Assembly (NCBI GenBank): GCA_035696925.1
Contig: DASSDW010000065.1
Span: 1 to 20,718 of the forward strand
Direction: 5' to 3'
DNA: 20,718 nucleotides
Source of the DNA: JAJNBA01 sp035696925
GTDB taxonomy: Bacteria; Actinomycetota; UBA4738; HRBIN12
The notes below the pieces were generated by a model. The model was not told where the DNA came from. It ran no database searches and saw only the letters and a program-made list of their open reading frames with translations. The position numbers were made by a program, and so were the translations under genes. This document shows, piece after piece, positions 15,261 to 20,718 of this stretch. Numbering within the stretch: position 1 is the first letter of the stretch; each line of letters starts with the position of its first letter.

Positions 15261-16525
15261 GCTCGCGCTTCCACCTCGTCGATCGCCGGCCCGTCCACCT
15301 CGGGGAGATCGAGGAGATGACCGAGCTTCTCCCGCTTGGCCCGGAGGTAGCCGACGTTCTGCGGCGTTGGAGCCGTCTGCAGCGGCAGCCGCTCGTTGAT
15401 CGCCAAGCCGTGTCCCTCGAGGCCCGCCCGCTTCTCCGGATTGTTCGTGAGCAATCGCATGGATCGGACCCCGAGGTCGTACAGGATCTGCGCGCCGATG
15501 CCGTAGTCGCGTTGATCGGCCGGGAACCCCAGCTCGATGTTCGCCTCCACCGTGTCACGACCGCGATCCTGGAGGGCGTAGGCGCGGAGCTTGTGCGTGA
15601 TGCCGATCGCGCGGCCCTCGTGCCCCCGGACGTAGAGGATCACGCCGCGCCCCTCACGGCCGATCAACCCCATCGCCCGATCGAGCTGCCCCCCGCAGTC
15701 ACAGCGGAGCGATCCGAACACATCACCGGTGAGGCACTCGGAGTGCACGCGGGTCAGGACGTTCTGGCCGTCACCGATCTCACCCATCACCAGGGCGACG
15801 TGCGTCCGCGCGTCGGTCACGCTCTCGTACGCGATCGAACGGAACTCGCCGTGGCGCGTGGGGATGTTCGCCTCGGCCACCTTGGTCACGAGGACCTCGT
15901 TCTGGCGGCGGTGCTCGATCAGGTCGGCGATCGAGATGATCTTCAGATCGTGCGCACGGGCGAACCGCTCCAGGTCCGGGAGCCGCGCCATCGTGCCGTC
16001 CTCGTTCACGGTCTCGCACAGGACGCCGGCCGGGAAGAGACCGGCCAGCCGCGCGAGGTCGACGGCGGCCTCCGTGTGTCCGGCCCGCTTGAGGACACCG
16101 CCTTCCCGATAGCGCAAGGGGAAGACGTGACCAGGCCGCGACAGGTCGCCCGGCTCGGTCTCGGGATCGATGATCGCCTTGATCGTGCGTGCGCGATCCG
16201 CGGCCGAGATGCCCGTCGTGACGCCCATCCGCGCGTCGACGGACACGGTGAACGCGGTCCGACGGGAATCGGTGTTCGCGGCCACCATCAGCGGGATCTC
16301 GAGCTCGTCGAGTCGTTCGCCGATCACCGGCATACAGATCACCCCGCTCGTGTGGCGGACGATGAACGCGATCGCCTCCGGCGTCACGCGCTCCGCGGCC
16401 ATGATCAGATCGCCCTCGTTCTCCCGATCGGCGTCGTCGACGACGATCACCATCCGACCCCGGCGGATCTCGTCGATCGCTTCCGGGATCGAGGCGAAGA
16501 CGCTCGTTTCGCTCAGCGCGCTCAT
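15257..16525 (-). CDS. ribBA: Bifunctional 3,4-dihydroxy-2-butanone-4-phosphate synthase / GTP cyclohydrolase II
   Basis: Supplies both branches of riboflavin synthesis: DHBP from ribulose 5-phosphate (RibB, residues about 8-205) and the pyrimidine precursor from GTP (RibA, about 210-405); 422 residues. RibB shows the acidic loop DDADRENEGDLI (30-41), HTSGVICMP, VTTGISAADRARTI and RAGHTEAAVDLARLAG. RibA has the zinc cysteines Cys264, Cys275 and Cys277 in HSECLTGDVFGSLRCDCG, GHEGRAIGITHKLRAYALQD and TNNPEKRAGLEGHGL. Both active sites look complete. The start ATG overlaps the ribE stop as ATGA. A short tail (about 406-422) has no recognised domain. Rpe, encoded nearby, interconverts the ribulose 5-phosphate that RibB uses. 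Confidence 0.97.
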   Translation of the reverse strand: MSALSETSVFASIPEAIDEIRRGRMVIVVDDADRENEGDLIMAAERVTPEAIAFIVRHTSGVICMPVIGERLDELEIPLMVAANTDSRRTAFTVSVDARMGVTTGISAADRARTIKAIIDPETEPGDLSRPGHVFPLRYREGGVLKRAGHTEAAVDLARLAGLFPAGVLCETVNEDGTMARLPDLERFARAHDLKIISIADLIEHRRQNEVLVTKVAEANIPTRHGEFRSIAYESVTDARTHVALVMGEIGDGQNVLTRVHSECLTGDVFGSLRCDCGGQLDRAMGLIGREGRGVILYVRGHEGRAIGITHKLRAYALQDRGRDTVEANIELGFPADQRDYGIGAQILYDLGVRSMRLLTNNPEKRAGLEGHGLAINERLPLQTAPTPQNVGYLRAKREKLGHLLDLPEVDGPAIDEVEARA

Positions 16526-17151
16526 GCCGTTCGTTCCTTTCTCGGTCGGACGACGGTCGCGCCGTCGGTCGTGAGGTACTCGAGGTTCCGGGCGACGTAC
16601 TTGGCCACGATGTCGACCTCCACGTTCACCCGGTCGCCCTCGCGGACCGAGCCGAGCGTGGTGGCGTGGAGGGTGTGCGGGATCAACGCGATCTCTATCT
16701 CCTCGCCGTCGAGGGCCGCCACGGTCAGGCTCACGCCGTCGAGCGTGATCGACCCCTTCTCCACGACGTGGCGGAGCAGCTCCCCGGGGAGTCGCACCGA
16801 GAGTCGGACGCCGTCCTCGCCCTCGGGTCGGACGGCGGTCACCTCGGCGACGCCATCCACGTGTCCCTGCACGAGATGGCCTCCGAGGCGAGAGGCGAGC
16901 GTGGCCGGTCGTTCCAGGTTCACCACGTCCCCGGGACCGAGCGAGCCGAGGGTCGACCGCGCCAACGTCTCGTCCGAGAGGTCGAAGGAGAGCTGCTCCC
17001 CCTCGAGCTCGACGACCGTGAGGCAGACCCCGTCGATCGCGAGCGAATCTCCGATCGCCGCGTCCGCGGACGTGACGGAACCGAGCACGACCAGGCGCTC
17101 CCCGTCGCGTGAGACAACGGTTCCGAGCTCCTCAACGATCCCGGTGAACAT
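16522..17151 (-). CDS. ribE: Riboflavin synthase alpha subunit
   Basis: Dismutates two molecules of 6,7-dimethyl-8-ribityllumazine to riboflavin and a pyrimidine that is recycled. It is 209 residues with the duplicated lumazine-binding fold: repeat 1 from MFTGIVEELGTV through GDSLAIDGVCLTVV, and repeat 2 from about residue 98 (LGGHLVQGHVDGVAEV through KGSITLDGVSLTVA and IALIPHTLHATTLG). The ATG lies 20 bases inside the end of ribD, preceded by AAGGTGG. The gene is called ribE or ribC in different species. Confidence 0.96.
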   Translation of the reverse strand: MFTGIVEELGTVVSRDGERLVVLGSVTSADAAIGDSLAIDGVCLTVVELEGEQLSFDLSDETLARSTLGSLGPGDVVNLERPATLASRLGGHLVQGHVDGVAEVTAVRPEGEDGVRLSVRLPGELLRHVVEKGSITLDGVSLTVAALDGEEIEIALIPHTLHATTLGSVREGDRVNVEVDIVAKYVARNLEYLTTDGATVVRPRKERTA

Positions 17152-18232
17152 CGGCCACCACCTTCAGGTCCCGGTCGAGCCGTTCCACGGACACGATGTC
17201 GAGCTGCGACGCCTTCGCGAGCGTGGGCGCGCCCGCCCCGGCCAGCCACCCCGGCGCGTCGCGGCCGCCGATCAACGTCGGCGCGAGGTACAGGACGATC
17301 TGATCCACGACGCCGTCGCGGATCGCGCTCCAGGCGAGCGTCGGGCCGCCCTCCACCAGCACACCCTGGATGTCCCGCTTGCCGAGGATCTCCACCAGCG
17401 CCGGCAGCGACACACCGCTCTCGTCGCGGTCCACCACCGCCACGTCCGCACCGGCGTCGAGCCATCCCTGGCGCCTCGACGGCGATGAGAGCTCGGTCGT
17501 CGCCACCAGCGTCGGCGCGGCCTCGTCGAAGGCCCGCCCCCCACCGGTCACCCGGCCGGACGGATCCACGATGACCCGGAGCGGGGGACGCGCCGACGCG
17601 TACGCAGCGTCTCGCACCGTCAACCGGGGATCGTCGGCGAGGGCGGTCCCCGAGCCCACCACGACGGCATCGGACCACGCGCGCAACCGCTGGACGTCCG
17701 CCCTGGCCTTCTCGCCGGTGATCCACGTCGACGAGCCGTCACGGGCCGCGGCCTTCCCGTCGAGCGACGACGCCATCTTGAGCACGACGAACGGGCGGCC
17801 CGAGCGCACGTGCGCCGTGAACGCGAGGTTCTGCCGGACGGCCTCGAGCTCGAGCAGCCCCTCCTCGACGGCGAGACCCGCCTCGCGGAGCGCGCGGAAC
17901 CCACTTCCGTCGACGATCGGATTCGGGTCGCGAGTGGCCGCGATCACACCCTCGACACCCGCGGCGATCAGGGCTCGCGCACACGGCGGCGTCCGGCCGT
18001 GATGATCACACGGCTCGAGGGTCACGAACGCCGTCGCACCGGAAGCTCGATCTCCCGCGAGTCGCAGGGCCATGGCTTCGGCGTGCTCCGTGCCGGGGCC
18101 CTCGTGCCACCCCTCGCCCACCACCCGCCCATCGCGCACGAGCACGCAACCGACGAGCGGATTGGGTGAGACGCGCCCCCAGCCTCGCGTCGCGAGCTCC
18201 AACGCCCGACGCATGTGCCGCTCCCGGTCCAC
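17132..18232 (-). CDS. ribD: Bifunctional diaminohydroxyphosphoribosylaminopyrimidine deaminase / 5-amino-6-(5-phosphoribosylamino)uracil reductase
   Basis: Catalyses the second and third steps of the pyrimidine branch. From GTG 18232 it has 366 residues. The N-terminal cytidine-deaminase-like domain (1-145) has the zinc ligands TEHAEAMAL (His50, with catalytic Glu52), LEPCDHHGRTPPC (Cys75, Cys84) and SPNPLVGCVLV. The C-terminal reductase domain (about 146-366) has LKMASSLDGKAA, STWITGEKARADVQRLRAW, VGSGTALADDPRLTVR, VLVEGGPTLAWS and YLAPTLIGG. The GTG start fits the family N-terminus (residues, then HMRRALELA), with GGAGGAG (18234-18240) very close upstream. ATG 18214 has GGGAG at ideal spacing and is the alternative. 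A 20-codon longer frame would run into the riboswitch linker and is unlikely. First gene of the FMN-controlled operon. Confidence 0.95.
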   Translation of the reverse strand: MDRERHMRRALELATRGWGRVSPNPLVGCVLVRDGRVVGEGWHEGPGTEHAEAMALRLAGDRASGATAFVTLEPCDHHGRTPPCARALIAAGVEGVIAATRDPNPIVDGSGFRALREAGLAVEEGLLELEAVRQNLAFTAHVRSGRPFVVLKMASSLDGKAAARDGSSTWITGEKARADVQRLRAWSDAVVVGSGTALADDPRLTVRDAAYASARPPLRVIVDPSGRVTGGGRAFDEAAPTLVATTELSSPSRRQGWLDAGADVAVVDRDESGVSLPALVEILGKRDIQGVLVEGGPTLAWSAIRDGVVDQIVLYLAPTLIGGRDAPGWLAGAGAPTLAKASQLDIVSVERLDRDLKVVADVHRDR

Positions 18233-18233
18233 G

Positions 18234-18271
18234 CTCCTCCGTTCTCCGGGAGCGGGAGTGGACAGGAGGAG
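18234..18271 (-). promoter_or_regulatory. Shine-Dalgarno / anti-Shine-Dalgarno pair controlling ribD
   Basis: The ribD ribosome site GGAGGAG (18234-18240) is perfectly complementary over 7 bases to CUCCUCC at 18265-18271 in the same RNA, between the riboswitch aptamer and the start codon. There is no U-tract hairpin, so the FMN switch here probably acts on translation rather than by intrinsic termination (inference). Confidence 0.5.
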
Positions 18272-18308
18272 GAAGGCGCTGCGAGACCGCACGCGGCGGC
18301 CCCTCGCG

Positions 18309-18435
18309 CCTGTTCCCTCCCATCCCGACTCTCACGGTCGGTCCCGGGATCGCACCGGGTCAACCCTCGCGTGGCTCGCGAGGGGTCGCGGACTGTCACC
18401 GCCGGTGGGGAATCGCACCCCGCCCCGGAAACAGG
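18309..18435 (-). promoter_or_regulatory. FMN riboswitch (RFN element)
   Basis: The minus strand matches the RFN consensus throughout. P1 is closed by CCTGTTTCC at the 5' end and GGGAACAGG at the 3' end. Inside are GGGGCGGGGTGCGATTCCCC, ACCGGCGGTGACAGTCC, a variable hairpin (CCCTCGCG/CGCGAGGG), CCCGGTGCGATCCCGGGACC and CCGTGAGAGTCGGGATGGGA. It binds FMN and represses the downstream rib genes. It ends about 76 bases before the ribD GTG. Confidence 0.97.
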
Positions 18436-18444
18436 CTTTCGCCC

Positions 18445-18450
18445 AGTATA
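18445..18450 (-). promoter_or_regulatory. -10 box TATACT of the riboflavin operon
   Basis: TATACT on the minus strand ends nine bases before the first base of riboswitch helix P1, so the RNA would begin almost exactly at the aptamer. No recognisable -35 at 16-18 bases. The 59 bases between here and the upstream gene's stop (18510) hold nothing else I recognise, and no clear terminator. Confidence 0.65.
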
Positions 18451-18509
18451 GGCGGGTGCCTTCGGTCGCGCCTCCGCCGAGTCCCGGCGCGATGAACGAG
18501 GAACGGAGG

Positions 18510-19436
18510 CTACGGCGCGCGACGGTCGACGGCGTAGGACGAGCCGCCGTCGCGCTTGGCGAACTGCTTCATCTCGGTGGCCACGGCGACGGCTTCGCCG
18601 TAGTGGGCGAACGCGCGTTTGGACGTGGTGGCGATCCCCACGGACACGCTCACCAACGGGATGTCCTGCTCGACGCCCTTCCGGTCCTCCATCCGGACGA
18701 AGCCCCGATCGAGATCGTCGTCCTCGTAGTAGAGCGCGCGATCCGTGTCGAAGCGGTCGCAGACCGCCTTGGCGACGTCTTCCGCGACGTCCGGCTCCAC
18801 GACCGCCACGAAGTCGTCCCCGCCGACGTGACCCACGAACCCGTCGGTATCGTTCGCCATCACGGCGTCCTGGATCATCCGGGCCGTGCCCTGGATCAAC
18901 CGGTCGCCGCGGACGAACCCGTACTTGTCGTTGTACGTCTTGAAGTTGTCGAGGTCGACGTACAGCACCGCGAACGGACGGTGCTCGCGCACCTGGCGCT
19001 CGATCTCCTCCTGGATGCGGATGTTCCCCGGCAGGCCCGTCAACGGCGAGAGGTTGCGCATCTCTTTCGCGCGCCGGAGCGTCCCCTTCACGCGGGCGAG
19101 GAGCTCGATCGGATCGAAGGGCTTGATGATGTAGTCGTCCGCGCCGGACTGCAGGCCCGTGACCTTGTCCGAGGAGAGCGCCTTCGCGGTGAGCATGATG
19201 ATGCTGGTGTTCGCGGTCTGTGGATTCTTCCGGAGCCGCTGTGCCACCTCGAAACCGTCGAGCCTCGGCATCATCACGTCGAGGAGCACGAGGTCGGGAC
19301 GGATCTCGGTCGCGCGCTCGAGCGCCTCCTCGCCGTCGCCGGCGACGGAGACCTCGTAGCCGGCCGAGCGGAGGTTCACCTCCACGAACCGCGCGATGTC
19401 CGGATCGTCGTCCACGACGAGGATCGTCTCCGGCAT
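18510..19436 (-). CDS. Response regulator with REC and GGDEF domains
   Basis: Cytosolic two-component receiver joined to a diguanylate cyclase-like domain, 308 residues. REC (about 4-120) is complete: acidic pair Asp9/Asp10, phosphoacceptor Asp53 in LLDVMMPRLDG, Thr83 and Lys105 in IIKPFD. GGDEF (about 128-305) has LTGLPGN, YVDLDNFKTYNDKYGFVRGD (first metal Asp161) and the signature as GGDDF (205-209), with Asp208 where the canonical motif has Glu. No RxxD inhibitory site is found before it. An insertion of about 25 acidic/basic residues (about 228-258) precedes VSVSVGIAT. Activity as a c-di-GMP synthase is therefore uncertain. The ATG shares one base with the rpe stop (TGATG), so it is coupled to rpe. 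No cognate kinase gene is adjacent. Confidence 0.92.
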   Translation of the reverse strand: MPETILVVDDDPDIARFVEVNLRSAGYEVSVAGDGEEALERATEIRPDLVLLDVMMPRLDGFEVAQRLRKNPQTANTSIIMLTAKALSSDKVTGLQSGADDYIIKPFDPIELLARVKGTLRRAKEMRNLSPLTGLPGNIRIQEEIERQVREHRPFAVLYVDLDNFKTYNDKYGFVRGDRLIQGTARMIQDAVMANDTDGFVGHVGGDDFVAVVEPDVAEDVAKAVCDRFDTDRALYYEDDDLDRGFVRMEDRKGVEQDIPLVSVSVGIATTSKRAFAHYGEAVAVATEMKQFAKRDGGSSYAVDRRAP

Positions 19437-20137
19437 CAGTCCGCCTCTCTGCCGTGGTCCGAGTATCCGTGCGATCCTGCGTCGTCGCCGCGGGCGATCG
19501 CGGCGAGCGTCCGGGCGGCCTCCACCTTGTCCGGAGCCTGATAGATCCCGGACGCGGAGACGAGCACGGTCGCACCCGCGTCCACGGCTCGCTGCGCGTT
19601 GTCCACTTTCACCCCACCGTCGATCTCGACGTCGACGGGGAGCCCTCGCCGATCCACCTCCGCCCGGACGGCGGCGATCCGCGGATAGACGTCCGGATCG
19701 AGCTCCTGGCCGCTCCATCCGGGCCGGATGCTCATCAGCATCAGGTCGTCGAGCTGATGCAGGTACGGGAACGCGGCGTCCACCGGCGTCTCGAGGTTCA
19801 GCGTCACGCCGGTGCGGAGGCCGGCGGCGCGAGCCTTGGCGATGGCCGGCTCCGGATCGTCGACCGCCTCGTGGTGGAACGAGACGACGTCGAGGCCCGC
19901 GTCCGCGAGCTCCTCGAAGTACGCGGCCGGCTCATCCACCATCAGATGGCCGTGAAGCGCACGATCGGTCCATCGGCGAAGCGAGGCAACGACAACCGTG
20001 CCCAGCGAGATCGGAGGAACGAAGTGCCCGTCCATGATGTCGATGTGGATGATGTCGGCATAGGGCTCGACCAGCTTGACCTCGTCGGCCAGGTGGGCGA
20101 GGTCCGAGGACAGGATGGATGCCGCCAGCTTCCCCAT
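19436..20137 (-). CDS. rpe: Ribulose-phosphate 3-epimerase
   Basis: Interconverts ribulose 5-phosphate and xylulose 5-phosphate in the pentose phosphate pathway. It is 233 residues. The TIM-barrel signatures are present: LAASILSSDLAHLADEV, HIDIMDGHFVPPISLG (metal His31 and Asp33), HLMVDEP (His64), VSFHHEA, SIRPGWSGQ (family usually has Asn where Arg138 lies), and VEIDGGV with catalytic Asp173. A tail of about 18 residues after AAIARGD is variable. The ATG at 20137 follows a TACAAT box by nine bases and matches the family start; a longer frame to 20326 would run into rsmB. Context rsmB-rpe-rib is conserved in mycobacteria (from memory). Ribulose 5-phosphate is also the RibB substrate. Confidence 0.95.
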   Translation of the reverse strand: MGKLAASILSSDLAHLADEVKLVEPYADIIHIDIMDGHFVPPISLGTVVVASLRRWTDRALHGHLMVDEPAAYFEELADAGLDVVSFHHEAVDDPEPAIAKARAAGLRTGVTLNLETPVDAAFPYLHQLDDLMLMSIRPGWSGQELDPDVYPRIAAVRAEVDRRGLPVDVEIDGGVKVDNAQRAVDAGATVLVSASGIYQAPDKVEAARTLAAIARGDDAGSHGYSDHGREAD

Positions 20138-20146
20138 GTGTGCGCG

Positions 20147-20152
20147 ATTGTA
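20147..20152 (-). promoter_or_regulatory. -10 box TACAAT of a leaderless rpe promoter
   Basis: TACAAT ends nine bases before the rpe ATG (20137) in the 38-base gap after rsmB. No Shine-Dalgarno precedes the ATG. The spacing is the same as at tyrS. Confidence 0.55.
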
Positions 20153-20175
20153 AGCGGCGATGCCTACCGGCAGCG

Positions 20176-20718
20176 TCAAGCGGTCCGCTCGAACGCCGCG
20201 ACGAACATCCCGTCCGTGCCGTCGCGATGAGGCCAGAGACGGTGACGGATCGCCGGAGCGGCACCCGCCGGGCCCGGGGTGGCGACCGGGGTCAGGTCGG
20301 GACGGTGCCGGGCGATCGCGTCGCACGCGGCGTCGGTCTCCGCGCGTGGGAACGTGCAGACGGAATAGACGAGGCGCCCGCCGGGCCGGAGGAGCTCGGC
20401 ACCTGCGGCGGCGATCGCGACCTGGAGTCGCGCCAGGCGTGAGAGTTCCTCACGCCGGCCGCGCCACAGGAGCTCGGGCCGCCGCCGCGCCGACCCGATC
20501 CCGGTGCAGGGGGCGTCCACGAGCACGCGGTCGAAGGGACCTCGCAGGGCGAGGCGAGTGGCATCCTGCGCGAGGAGATCCGCGCGGAGCCCGAGCCGCG
20601 CGAGGAGGGACGCGATCAGGGCGACCCGCTCCGGGCGGAGGTCGGCGGCGACCGTGCGTCCCTCCGCTCCGACCCGGCAGGCGATGAAGGCCGTCTTCCC
20701 CCCCGGTGCGGCGCACAC
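20176..20718 (-). CDS. rsmB: 16S rRNA m5C967 methyltransferase, C-terminal part (5' end outside window)
   Basis: SAM-dependent RNA cytosine-5 methyltransferase of the RsmB/NOL1/NOP2 family; 181 codons of its 3' part are visible. It opens inside the SAM motif CAAPGGKTAF, then VAADLRPERVAL (motif II), VLVDAPCTGIGSARRRPELLW (motif IV, with the Pro-Cys release cysteine) and GRLVYSVCTFPRAE (motif VI, with the catalytic Thr-Cys context), and ends GMFVAAFERTA as in the family. The first GTG seen is internal, not a start. The N-terminal NusB-like domain that would distinguish RsmB from related proteins lies outside the window, so the symbol rests on the C-terminal pattern and on rpe following it. Confidence 0.88.
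   Translation of the reverse strand: MCAAPGGKTAFIACRVGAEGRTVAADLRPERVALIASLLARLGLRADLLAQDATRLALRGPFDRVLVDAPCTGIGSARRRPELLWRGRREELSRLARLQVAIAAAGAELLRPGGRLVYSVCTFPRAETDAACDAIARHRPDLTPVATPGPAGAAPAIRHRLWPHRDGTDGMFVAAFERTA

Noticed and set aside
18233..18308. Intrinsic terminator as riboswitch platform
   Set aside because: No stable hairpin followed by U residues; the pairing seen instead involves the ribosome site.

Overview
The window looks like a chromosomal housekeeping segment from a high-GC actinobacterium (Actinomycetota), possibly a deep lineage; I would not name a genus. Four things point there. The base composition is strongly GC-rich. Several genes have a TANNNT -10 box 6-10 bases before the first codon, which implies leaderless mRNAs. 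The 16S leader carries the actinobacterial motif TTGAGAACTGAACAGCGTG. Gene order also matches, from memory, conserved Mycobacterium and Streptomyces neighbourhoods (rsmB-rpe-ribD-ribE-ribBA-ribH; infC-rpmI-rplT-methyltransferase-kinase-pheS-pheT; mpg near tyrS). All genes except one penicillin-binding protein lie on the minus strand.

Layout, left to right. 1-949 is the 5' two thirds of a 16S rRNA gene, cut by the window edge. 950-1247 holds its structured leader and a strong promoter. 1282-2544 is tyrS. It diverges from a bifunctional penicillin-binding protein (2607-4850) across 62 bases that hold two leaderless promoters. The PBP gene converges on and overlaps mpg (4804-5436). mpg is last in the transcription unit argF-polX-mpg. 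pheS-pheT (8124-11548) come next, then a single ORF joining a TrmH/SpoU RNA 2'-O-methyltransferase to a histidine-kinase module (11615-13054), then rplT, rpmI and infC (13109 to about 14284). A cupin gene is the last cistron of the FMN-riboswitch-controlled riboflavin operon ribD-ribE-ribBA-ribH-cupin (14410-18435). A REC-GGDEF response regulator and rpe form the next unit (18510-20137). The 3' part of rsmB (20176-20718) runs off the right edge.

Functionally the window combines translation (16S rRNA, TyrRS, PheRS, L20, L35, IF3, two RNA methyltransferases), riboflavin synthesis, DNA repair (PolX, Mpg), wall synthesis (PBP), one arginine step (ArgF), one pentose-phosphate step (Rpe) and signalling (a degenerate-looking kinase module and an orphan REC-GGDEF). 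Genes inside operons are mostly coupled by ATGA, GTGA or TGATG overlaps, while first genes tend to have leaderless promoters.

I see no CRISPR array, transposon, prophage or obvious defence island. The points most worth following are the methyltransferase-kinase fusion, two tiny leaderless ORFs that overlap the starts of the fusion gene and pheS, a possible GTC start for infC behind a double-hairpin leader, and a cupin coupled to the riboflavin operon.
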